From: Daedaleopsis sinensis
Lineage: Eukaryota; Basidiomycota; Agaricomycetes; Polyporales; Polyporaceae
Length of the DNA: 64,000 nt
Reading direction: 5' to 3'
NCBI GenBank assembly: GCA_033807695.1
Contig: CM066304.1
Coordinates: forward strand, 1,550,001-1,614,000
The notes beneath the pieces were generated by a model. That model worked only from the letters and a program-made list of their open reading frames with translations, did no database searches and was not told the DNA's origin. Shown piece after piece: positions 20,201 to 30,928 of this stretch (position 1 is its first letter; each line of letters begins with the position of its first letter). The translations under genes and the position numbers were made by a program.

Positions 20201-23098
20201 CTCCATTCGCATGTTCGGAACGACAGACAACACAACATCTCAGCCCGTTCGTAATGATGCACTGCCCATTCGCGATTGTCAATCTGATAACCGCCCATAT
20301 TACAGGGGGAGCTCGAGCACCGACGCCCGAAGCAATTCTACTCGCGCACGAACAAGAACAAGAAGTTTGCGGCACAAATTGCCCAGGAGACGCATCGTCA
20401 ACGTGTTCTTCACAAGATAGGCATCAAGGTCCGCTCGCACAAGCGGCCACGTCAGGACAGACACAGCCGCGGGGTTGCGGCTGTCCAGCGAGTGCGACTT
20501 GTCAGCCACACGTGCGAACCCTTGCCATCCGCACCTGCAGACCTCGCTTTCCAGATCTCGGACGACCAACGCAACAACATAACCATCTCCCAATTCCTGT
20601 TCGACAATGCCGGCGACCCTGCGTGCGCCAGCTTCCCCACACTTCTCAAGGAACATCTGTTCCGGCGTCTCCCTGGTGGCAATGATCTACCTGATGGATA
20701 CCAGCCAAGTTCCGCGGACCTGCAGCATGTGCGCATCAGCTCCAATAAGCTGTATTCACACATGACTCTTCGCGTCAACTATACTACTTACGACATGCGC
20801 CGCGACCAAGACTCGATCAACCCCAGGCTCCAACGCACCGTCGCTTCGAGTTGAGGGGCTGATCTCGCTGGTAGAGGTGGAGGAGGAGTAATAACTAGTA
20901 GCGTAACGTAAGCTAAATTATTCACAGCGCTACTCAGACTAGATCACGTGTATAGTTTGTTCCCCTCAACTCTCAGCGACGGCTGCCACAAAACACATAC
21001 AAATATACGGAGCCCGGTCAAAAGACGCCCGAAGCGTCCCCATTAGGAAGGTGTTATTCTTTGGCGTCTACAGCATTATCTCCAAGCGAGAGTTTCTCGA
21101 CTGCCATACCGGGTGACGCGATACTCACCTTCGCGCGCTTGACACACCAAGTTTGCTGATAATATGCTACTGATTGCTCAAATCTTTGTACATGGCTTGT
21201 TTGGCATGAATTACGTGTAATAGCTTAGATTATTGATTTTGCAATGATATCCGGGGTACAGCAACTATTGTGCTGCAGCGTGCACCATGCGCAGATGTCG
21301 AATTTGTGTCGGTAGTACTAAGGAAAATTGGTGGTGTAAGTTGTTGTGTTCAGGACTCGGAGCAAGTTATAACTGTACTACTAATGCTTGTGTGGAATTG
21401 CACTAGTCTGTGCTCATTTGCAGGTGCTGCAAGGCATGATCACTGCAACTTTAGAGGTCAATAACTTGGGTGGCCTTTGTTGATGATGCAAACCAAGTGG
21501 CCGGGCAGGTGATGTACTCGGAGTTAAACTGCCAGCCCGGTCTCCGAGCACCACCGGTTGCTCGTTCACTGGCATGTTCAAAGTTGAACTTCATTATTCC
21601 CACTTGAGCCTGGTCTTAGTTGCAGACTCGCAGCAGAGCCATTCCAGTGGCAGAAGTTCACTCATCAACAACGAGTCACAGGCCACCATGGAGGAACATG
21701 TATATACTAGTATATCTGAGTATGTCGACGTCAATTATTCACGCAGTGCACCAAAATCTGGGGATGTGAACAGGTCGAGGAGGACGTGGATACACAGAGA
21801 AGTATGCAGACAATTTGCAGCAGCAGATCTACAGGTGCCAAACTCAGGGCAGCAGACTCTGAGACTCGGAATGTGAGTGCTTCAAGCAGATAGTTCTTAG
21901 TAGAGTTGGCAGCCAGGAGTCAGCCTGTCAGCCAGAGCGGCGCCTCGTTGTTAAAACGTTAACAGCTTATGGCGCTTACATAATTCCTATTTCTCGCTAG
22001 CCGAAGTAACCAAATGGGGGACGCTTCGGGCGTCTTTTGACCGGGCTCCGTATATTTGTATGTGTTTTGTGGCAGCCGTCGCTGAGAGTTGAGGGGAACA
22101 AACTATACACGTGATCTAGTCTGAGTAGCGCTGTGAATAATTTAGCTTACGTTACGCTACTAGTTATTACTCCTCCTCCACCTCTACCAGCGAGATCAGC
22201 CCCTCAACTCGAAGCGACGGTGCGTTGGAGCCTGGATCAACCCTTGCTCTCATCCGGACATAATGATGTATTCCCCGACTCCCTCCGGTACCTCTATGCG
22301 CGCGTCCTTGGTATCTTCCATGTGAACGTCTATCGAGCTGGATCTGATCTATCTGGTGCCGACGACACCGAGCCCCAACGCGAACATGTTGTCTGGGTTC
22401 GATGGTTCGACATCGACTCTAGTGCCCCCGGTGGTTTCGATCGATGCAGACTGCACCGTCTGAAGTGGGCGGCTCACGACGACGGCGCGTTTGGGTTTGT
22501 CGCACCCGAAGATGTCCTCCGTGCCACACATCTCATCTCAGCCTTCGCGCATGGCACACAGGCTATCCATGCGATGCCAAGCGCCCCCGACGAGGATGCT
22601 AGCGACGAAGAGGATGACCACGAATGGAAATACCATTATATCAACTTGTGAGTTTCTTCTAACTGGACGTGGCGAACTGAGTATGACATAGTTTATAGCT
22701 TCGTGGACCGTGACACGTTCATGCGATATATAGGGGGGGGATTAGGACACCAACAAGGGTCTCCCAGTGGGACAGGAAGCTTCTCCGTAGGGCCACACCC
22801 CAACCCGTCTGGTGGCCTCAATCTGTCCGACCCAGACATGGGTCCCACCGATGCCGACTCCGACCAAGAGGAACACGATGCTTTAGCGGCTGCGAGCGAC
22901 GCGAGCGGCGACGAGGTGGACGACGACGAGCTTGTGGACTATGGCTATGTGTCATCCGAGTATGACGACGACGAGACGGACGGCCCGGGGGAGTTGGACA
23001 ACGGCGAGCCGTTGGACCGAGGCTTCGACCCGGACGAGTTGGACGGTGCAGACAATGACGGTGATTTGTTAGGGGACGCAGGCTTCAATGCGTACTAG
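17295..23098 (+). pseudogene. Plavaka-type transposase, broken (element 1)
   Basis: Recognisable exons: 17295-17525 (C2H2-like finger TACNGCGQLFERLPQHQATC), 17587-18769, 18819-19048, 19108-19360, 19420-19586, 19650-19755, 19812 to about 20235, then about 20305-20823, continuing after an insertion from 22244. Hallmarks are STHLTNFGTASLWPIYVWFG, CGDGILRRIFPRIFTYSADYPEK, PCPDCL, LFVPDLMHEFELGVWKSTF, MVPTFGRRTIRRFG, WHALAKLRLH, DYVRSIRMFG and YTTYDMRRDQDSIN, ending with WVRWFD, FVDRDTFMRY and an acidic tail. These match the fungal Plavaka (CACTA-like) transposases. Defects: a 1-nt frameshift near 18196-18200; TGA at 19980-19982 where copy 2 has CGA; a 1411-bp insertion at 20824-22234; and another frame change near 22244-22290. 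The enzyme cannot be made intact. Confidence 0.85.
20824..22234. mobile_element. Non-autonomous Mutator-like element (1411 bp)
   Basis: The left arm 20824-21041 (218 bp, starting CAGGCTCCAACGCACC) is an exact reverse complement of the right arm 22017-22234 (ending GGAGCCTG) by eye. GATCAACCC flanks it on both sides (20815-20823 and 22235-22243) as a 9-bp target duplication. The target is inside the transposase reading frame (DSIN codons). Long TIRs with a 9-bp TSD fit the Mutator superfamily. The 975-bp interior (21042-22016) has only short frames and no transposase, so it depends on a helper elsewhere. Confidence 0.9.
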
Positions 23099-23433
23099 GA
23101 CTCTTACATTGTAGACTGCCATTCGCAATATGATCGGACCACGATAGCTTCTAGTAGTATATGTATTGAACTTGAATAACGACGTGGCACTGTCAACCGT
23201 TATTCATTATTCTGCAGGGGGCACGGCCCTCTGTGCCCCTGCCACAACGTCCATAACCGCGAAGCATGGCGTGGCCGCTCGAGACTACTCACTTATAGCT
23301 GCCTATGGGGCGGCCTCACGTTCATTGGTGATAAACGCGTGGACATATGGGCAGCGCGTGCGCGCGCGATTCGCCCAAATCTGGCCAATTCGGGCAATGC
23401 AGTAGGCGACATACGACTTTTCGCTGATTAGTA

Positions 23434-23641
23434 AGTAGTAACTTTATCCGAGCCAATAGTCACGTAGCGAATCATTAATCACGACTTGCTTGCCAACCGC
23501 CAACCGGACGATACCAGCAATGCACTGGCACTCGACGTGAGTAGGATCTGCTCATGCTACATAGATCTCTAGGTCTAAACAGAAACATCAGGCCTCAGGC
23601 GGCACCGGTGGACATAAAGGTTCGTTGTCTACGGGCCCCTC
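23434..23641. other. 208-bp spacer between elements 1 and 2
   Basis: This is host or older repeat sequence left between two tail-to-tail transposons. No gene or clear duplication was found. Confidence 0.45.
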
Positions 23642-23998
23642 GATCATCAGCAAAACGTGCGAAACCAGATCATGTATGATCGTACCAGACGAAGCTGGCC
23701 GTAGGTGGTCAGCTGAGGTCGAGGTGCAGCGGAGGGGTAGGTCGTATATGACCGGTGCCGGTGAGGTTGTCGGGGTCTGTCAGGTACGGTCGGCCCCGGC
23801 CATGCCACAGCTCCTTTGGGACCATAAGTGAACCGGTGTGAGCGTTGTTGGCCGGCATGCGGCATGCGAGGATGCCAAGACTATTAGTACTAGTGGCTAC
23901 TACTAGTCGTGTATACTATTCATTACCGCCACCAGTATATAGCGACATGCACACCCACTCTCGCTGGCATGAGATGATGAAATTAGACCCAAACTGTA

Positions 23999-26900
23999 TC
24001 ACAACTCTGCGTAGCCTTCCGCTGCATACACTGGGTCGTCATACTCGTCGTCGTCGCGGCCAGCAGAATCCTCACATCCGTCAGCACCGACAGCATCAGC
24101 AGCTCCCGAGTCGTCATATTCACTGCCCTCATCCGTGCTTTGATTGTCCTCCTCCGGCACCTCGTCCACCTCCGAGTCCTCGAGTTCCGACTCCCAGTCA
24201 TCCTTCGCGCCAGCGATATCCATCCCTGACCCACCTGACCCCGGTTCCGGCTCCGATTCCGTGGAAACGACTTCGCGCTGCACAGCCTTGCCCTTCCGCG
24301 ATGGCGGTTGCATGCGTTTCTTCTTGCGGGCGACTCGCTCGCCTTGTTTGCGAGATGCTTCGAGACTTACTCCAATACCGCGATGTCCTATGCCACCACC
24401 ATGATAGCGCATGTACATATCACGGTCGACCCACCTATTGAATTAGATTTAGTAACACTGCGTCCGATCAACGACAATCGCAGAAAGCGAACTTTACGTA
24501 CATGCAAACATAATAGGCCGCCCAATCGTCGTCGTCGTTGTCGTAGCGGACGCGCCTTGCGAGTTTCAAAGGTCCTAGGTATTCATCAGTTCGCCCAAGC
24601 ACGAACGCAGGCATTAGGTATGATGCACGGAGTATGTCATCTGGGTTTATGAATCCAAACGGACGTTCGGAGTCGGTCGCATCCAAGAAGCATACACGGG
24701 GGAGTCGTCGGTGCGTGATTCCGCACAGGTAGTCCTGGTCTCATTTCAGCCAGCGCACCCATGCGAACTCGACACGCTGCCACTTCCGCGTGGCGCGTGT
24801 GGAACCAGGACCACAGTATCGAACATCGGCGTGGAAGATATCGAGGACACGCGCGTACCAGTAGGGGTGATCCTGGGCCTCTGGTCCGCTGGCAAGGAGC
24901 ATGACGTCAAGGTGAGTACGCGGATTGATCGAGTCTTGACCTCGGCGCATGTCGTAGGTGGAATAGTTGATGCGCATGACTTTGTGGCGGAAAAGAGTGT
25001 CCTTGTAGATGTCAAGGCCAAGGTGCTGAGCATCAGTGAATGTGATGTCGTCAGTCTGTAACAGCCGCTGAAGGACGTGCTCGCGGAGGTCGGATACAAA
25101 GTCCTGTGATGTTTGATGGTCAGCGGACTCGTTGCAGAAGATGCTAGATCAACCCTCACCACTGCGGCCGGGTCGTCACGACGCTCATCGACGAGGCTAT
25201 ACAAGTTAATGGAGTCCCGCTGAGAAAGCGAGACTTCGTGATGGACCTGGGGGGCGGTGGGGGGCTCGTTATCACCTTGGCGTCTATTGGTCGCGTCCTT
25301 GATGCCACGCTCAAGCCGTTCGGTGAGTTCCTTCTTCGCGTTGGCTTTCATGAGCTTCAGCTCAGATCGTGGGACGAAAGAACGATCACGACGGCGAATG
25401 GCTTCGAGGATTGCACGCCGTCGCTGCTTCTGGGCGATTTGAAAGACGTATGATATCTTGTTGGTGCGCGTGAAATACCGCTTTGCATGCCTATGCTCCA
25501 GTTCTCCCTGTTCGGATAAGGTGAACAGGCATACGGGCAGAGGAGAGCGAGGTCACTTACAACCTGGGTCGTGTAGTTGTCCACAGGACCGAGCAGCCGG
25601 ATGTATTCGACGTAGTCACCGAGACAGTGATACTTGTACGTGTTGTGGACGTTGAAGGGCACAGATTTGGGAGAGGCCTTGCCTGTCGCTTTCGATAACG
25701 TCTCAGTGTTGACGTCCATCGGGTGCTTGACAGAGGTCTTCTTGTTCTCACGACGCGCGCGCGCTTCGGCCTCTTTCGGGAGCTCACGCGCGTCGTAGTG
25801 CGCGCAGGTCTCTTTTTCGAAGTCTCGCATTGCTGCGTACATGTACCTAGTTGCTGCCTCAAGGCTGTCGAGCGTGATGACAGTGTGGAGCCGGAGCTTG
25901 GCAAGGGCATGCCAATTGGCGAGCTCGAAAAGGAGATCGGCCACAGTTTCGTTGTCGTCCGTCGGAAGGAGTCCTTCATAGGCCGGCATGATCGTCTGAA
26001 GTATTAGCACAGTGAGTATAGTCAGCGAGGTACCGGGCTTATGACACACCTGCAAGAAAGCTTCGTAATCGCGTGCGGCGAGTTTCTTCCTCGAAGATAC
26101 GTCGTTCCAGAACCGGCGGATACGATCACGGTCAAACGTCGGCATGAGTCACATGCTGCTGGAATATTAGCATCGCAAGGCTATGAGATCAAACTAAGTC
26201 TGACCCACCGACGATCAAATTCTATCAGTGTCCCAGGGCCCTGGGCGGCGAGGAGTCGCATGAGGTGGTTGAATGTGCCCCGCCACACTCCGAGCTCAAA
26301 TTCGTGCATCAGGTCTGGCGCGAAGAGCTGGTAGCAATTCAGCCCGAACTGAGACAGTTGCTCCGAAAACGCATTCTGCATTTCGCATTAAGTACACTAG
26401 AGGGCGAGAGGGTGCCCGGTGAGGAGATGTCACATACTTGAATCGGATTAAGGGACCGGTCAGCGAGGAGGTTCTTGACGCGCTTGCCCGCGATCGAGTG
26501 GCCCTTGAAAATATATTCGCGCGCTCGTTTGATGTCGGCCTGGAGCTGAGGGGTGTCCACGCGCTTCTTTGCACGTCGACGCTCGTCCATTTTCGTGCCG
26601 CCTGATGAGACCTGATCTGCGGTGATGTAACACCTGGGACACAGGCATTTGCCTCCTGTGCGCAGTGCAAGCGCAAGCATCCTGGACATCACAGATTAGA
26701 TATAATGCTATGCGCGCAGGCGTGAATACTTACTTCTCGGGGTAGTCTGCTGAATAAGAAAAGATCCGGGGGAAAATGCGACGGGTAACGCCATCCCCAC
26801 AGGTGATCAGAAATCCGTGCTGGTAGGCGTCAACAAAGTCCGTGTCGAGGATAAGCTTCCAGATCTGCTGGAATAGATCACGTTTGCAGAACCGTCGAGC

Positions 26901-28650
26901 TTCATCGGAGGGTGCGCGGTCGTAAACTGATGTATAAAAGGCCTTGAATGCATCACCGAGCTTCAAAGCGATCAGAGTTAGTCAGTATTTGTTGGCGTAT
27001 TATACATGCATACGTACCTCGGGAATGTAGGCGAGATGTTGTGCAGCGAACTCTGTCGGACGTCCACGCGCATATTTCGAGAGGTTCCCGAAATAGAGGT
27101 AGATTGGCCACAGAGACGCTGTGCCAAAGCTTGATAGATGTGTCGAATCAGACCAGAATAGGAGCGGCAGGATGACATGCTCCACATTGGGGTCATCTGT
27201 GGGCATACGAGGCATCTTGCGGAGCTTCGCCTCCTCTGCAAGGACAGAGTCGGAGTTGTAGAAGTCGGTGTATACGCGGATGGGGTCAGGAGCGGAGGCA
27301 GGAGCGGGGCCAGGCCCGGGTGACGATGGTAATGACTCGGGGTCAGCGGACGCTGAGGACACGCGGGCAAGCGGAGTGTCATCGTCTGCGGGATACGGGC
27401 CATCGGGAGTGGGTGGCGTCCAAAACAATGCATGTCCCATCCAATGGTAGGTGTTCTTGAAGCGGGATACCGGATCGGACACGACACTCTTGATGACATC
27501 GAGGAGACGTCGATATACGATGCCAGAGACTGAATAGGTGGGCGCATCGGCCTCAGTTTTGTATTTGGCATACGTCTTGGGCATAGGAACTTCCACCGAA
27601 GCTTTGATCCAGCCATCGTCGCCCGAGAACAGGCCATTGGCCGGAGTGTATTCATCGAGAAGTTGCTCGGCCTTACGAGCTGAGAAGCTACGCAGGTCGT
27701 CTGGTTCGAAGGATTTGTCCGTAACGACATGGAGGAGATCGTCGAAGTCATCACGAGAATGGGTGTCGGATCGTCCGTAGTAGTGGTCGACGAGGTGAAA
27801 TTGGCTCGCGTTCTCAAACGGGCCGAACTTGGGCTCGTGGTCGTCGAATGTGAAGGCCCGGTTGTCGTCGTATTCTGAGCCTATAAGGTTATGAGTCATC
27901 CATGCGAGCGAGTGGGACTGGGTGCCGGGAGCAACGTTGGGGTGGACTGAGCTTTCGTCTTCGAGGCCAGGAGCGGCAAGGGCTAGATCTTCGAGCGGTT
28001 CCGCGAGCGGATCACGTTGCGGTAGTGCACCAATATACTGCCGCCATACCCCGTATCCATCGGGGGGGAGCGTCCACTCTGGCTCCTCCTCGTCATCTCC
28101 AGCGCCGTCAGCTGTATCTTCTTCGGCGGCCTGGGGGTCTTGAATGGTAACTGCAACGGGAGGGACAGGCGGCGGCGAAGGGGAACGGAAGCCATTAGCG
28201 AGCTGAGATGGCAGGGACGACTTCTTGCCGGATGGGAAGAAGTCGTCGTACTGTTTTGGAATGCGGACTTTGCGCCCACGACGTGTGGTTGCAACAGGAT
28301 CACGTTCGGCGGGCGGCACAGGCTCGAGGGCGGGCATAGGGATGTCTGTGTACTCGTCTTGTATGATCTGGTATACCTGCATACATGCGGTCAGTGATAG
28401 AAACAATGAGATGGGGGAAGATACACACCTCCTCCATTTTCTCTCCCATCGAACCCAAGCCGACTGTACCGTCATCTCGCGACCGCTTGGTTGCGTGATC
28501 CCTATGCTCGTCCCCTTGGTCCATAGGTCGCCTCTTCACCGCCTCCAGCAGCGTGGATTCGCGGTACTTGCACTTGCCATAGTGTGTCTTGAGGCCGTGG
28601 AAGGTGTCGAACGACTTCGTACAGCCACTGGAGTCGCACTCAAATGGCAT
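23999..28650 (-). pseudogene. Plavaka-type transposase, broken (element 2)
   Basis: The start at 28650 begins with a C2H2 finger (CDSSGCTKSFDTFHGLKTHY). Exons: 28650-28429, 28376-27018 (453 codons), 26960-26734, 26681-26438 and 26375 to about 26213, then coding again from about 26145 down to 23999. Conserved blocks in order are STHLSSFGTASLWPIYLYFG, CGDGVTRRIFPRIFSYSADY, a CLCPRC knuckle, LFAPDLMHEFELGVWRGTF, MPTFDRDRIRRFW, DYVEYIRLLG, LEHRHAKRYFTRTNK, YSTYDMRRGQDSIN, HPYWYARVLDIFHA, WVRWL, INPDDILRA, WVDRDMYMRYHGGG and an acidic C-terminus. Defects: no acceptor joins exon 5 to the MPTFDRD exon in frame, because a TGA sits directly upstream of it at about 26150; and an in-frame TGA at 24743-24741 falls after WVRWLK where the family has Arg. 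Otherwise the frames are open, so decay is less advanced than in element 1. Confidence 0.83.
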
Positions 28651-29280
28651 CTGTGACAAAGTTTGTGTTAGCGATCTCTCACTAATCCATACTGAGTTCA
28701 GCACTAACGACGATGTTCGTGGGCGTGGGGTTCCACAGAGATTGTAGGAGGAACAGAAGGGCCGGGAAGAGCAGCACAAGCAGGGAGACCCTCCTCATAG
28801 GGGGCGTGCGTCGATAGGAACAGCTCGGGTCGTGGCCAAGTCTGTGTGTAGTGTCGGAGGAGACGAGGGACAGTGGGAAGGAGGAGATATCAATCAACTT
28901 ACCAGATGGGCGCTTGGAGTGTGACGCCCGCGTGGACGCGGTGGTCAGGTGACCGCATATAGCCAGCTGGCGCGAATCGCAGCTCTCCCTCTCTGAGTCT
29001 CTCAGACTTGATTCTCCAGATTCCTCCCCCTTCGAACAGCCAGCCCCACTAGTGTGACGCGACTCGTCATGGCGTCCACGGCACATCTCAGTCCCGCTGC
29101 CATATAAGAACCCGGCTCTCCCAATATCCACCCCATTGCCTCTCTCCCTCTGACCTCCACCCCCGCCTGTCCCAACTCCCTCCTCTACTCATGCTTACGG
29201 CTTTCCCAAGAGCCCGACAGACGAAGGGCCGGGTCCTTCCTCGCGCTGTGAATAAAGGCAAGGCCACCTCAACGAACGAC
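28651..29280. promoter_or_regulatory. Shared divergent promoter region of element 2
   Basis: This 630-bp interval lies between the transposase start and ORF2 start. No other gene is seen. It is longer than the 350 bp in element 1; if ORF2 begins at the in-frame ATG 29191, the gap is 540 bp. Confidence 0.5.
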
Positions 29281-29822
29281 ATGACACCAAACACCAAAAC
29301 CGCGCCCCCCAAGAAGCAACCCGACCGACCTCGCGAACAGTCCCTCGAGTACGCCGACGAACCTCAAGCCCCACCCAGGTCTAACAAGGTGTGTCGCCAT
29401 AGTATTACTAGGCCTCCACTCGCCGACCTCGTGCCTTCCTAGACTCGAGGCCACTAGCTGTGGTAGTTCTGATGTATTACGAACAGGTACTTTGTCTAAG
29501 CCTTATTGCAATAGGAACAGGCAGGGCATATGATGTATTACGAAGCCCTGGGGAGGTCCTGGGCACCATCAGCTTGGCAAACCCAATTAGGCAAAAGGGC
29601 ACAAAATGCTTGATATCTGGCAAATTAAGCACATCAAAGGCTTATCTCTATAGTTGTTAGCACTATTAGGCCCGTCCTGGGCGCGCCTTTGGGCGCTTAT
29701 TTTCGTTCCAGCATTCCCACACCTCCTGCACCTGATTAGGTAATTTGCTGGGGGGCTACTATAGGTGGGGGATTGGTTCCACTATTGCTCCCTCAATTCT
29801 GGATGGATTTGGATGGTTGTAG

Positions 29823-30218
29823 GTGCATTGGAAAGGTATTGTAAGGGCCATTCAAGCGCACAATAGAGGGGGTATACTCCAGCTACATGCATGCTATAAA
29901 TTGCAGCCTGATAGGCATAAATGCAGGTTTTCAATGGGGTATAGCCTACTTAGTTCTAGGTGGACATATAAGTGTTCTATCTTCCTAGAATACAGTACAA
30001 GAGCACTCTCCAACAAGTCTATGATCATAGAATTTGATCCAGTGGTTGGGGAGATATACTTTCCCTGCCCCATAAGGAGGAGGGGTCAGTGTATCTCCAC
30101 TAATTATGGTCAGAATTCTTTCCAGTTTTTTGGAATACACTCTACATATATACTAGATGTAGGGTGGCTATGGTTCCTGGCCATAAAATATCAAGAGCTA
30201 TATATTGGAGGCAACTAA
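29823..30218 (+). other. ORF carried in each TIR arm (131 codons)
   Basis: The left arm has an open frame (MHWKGIVRAIQAHNRGGILQ and on) that recurs on the minus strand in the right arm at 31656-31210 with few changes, then diverges by a frame change. It may be a relic of a transposase or captured exon, or just an open frame in duplicated DNA. No motif was recognised. Confidence 0.35.
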
Positions 30219-30888
30219 TACTTCAGCCACAGAGGTGTTCCATCCTAAATATAATGTGCAGTTCGTGATGGACACTGATGGTAAATATATCGCTGCAAAA
30301 CCACAGCATGTATCTTTCTAACGGTATAAATATCATGGCAATTGATCCACAAAACCATCCGGTACCACCACCCTCTCCTCCTGACCCCATTAAACAGGCA
30401 TATGCTTATATCTCTATGAATTGTTAACTAAATCTCATGCTCTCTTTGCTGATGGATAGCTACATGCATATTGTATCTGTGTGCCCAAAATTGGACCCAC
30501 AGAAGAAGAACTAGATATGCAACAGCTCACTAAGTATTTCCAAACTCCGACTATATGTAGCAGTTTAAGAGGAACATATGTATACTATCTTTACGGTCTA
30601 TGCACAAGATTTGTGGATGTAGTGGGTTCACTAAGCTGTAGACACATTCATATACATAGATTACAGGTAGTATTCTTACCTTCTGATTCTACACATGTAG
30701 TAGTCTGGTATACCAAGCTGTTAGTGCAGATATATGTGTGTCTCAAGTGGTCTGCACCACAATTATTTTTTTGCATGACACTACCAAAGATCTGATGTTG
30801 CATACACATAATCACCTTCAGTACCTATTGAATGAGTACAAATTTATTGGAAACAGTGAAGAATTGCATGATATGTGGCCCATACACA

Positions 30889-30928
30889 GATTAAGACTTT
30901 AAGACACTTTAAGACACTTTAAGACACC
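30889..30928. repeat. 10-bp tandem repeat
   Basis: Four imperfect units of AAGACACTTT lie in the unique centre of the long-TIR element. Confidence 0.8.

Larger units (their letters stand above)
14043..23433. mobile_element. Element 1: two-gene Plavaka-type DNA transposon
   Basis: The 15-bp sequence TACTAATCAGCGAAA at 14043-14057 recurs as an exact inverted copy at 23419-23433, enclosing a Plavaka-type transposase pseudogene (plus strand) and the divergent ORF2 gene (minus strand). A palindrome-like GGTCACGCGTGACC at 14085-14098 lies 27 bp inside the left terminus. The target duplication is not clear; TA is compatible if the terminus is taken at CTAATC. Without the 1.4-kb Mutator-like insertion the element is about 8.0 kb. 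The pairing of these termini with element 2 (core ATCAGCRAAA) supports the limits. What is inferred is that both genes move together. Confidence 0.72.
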
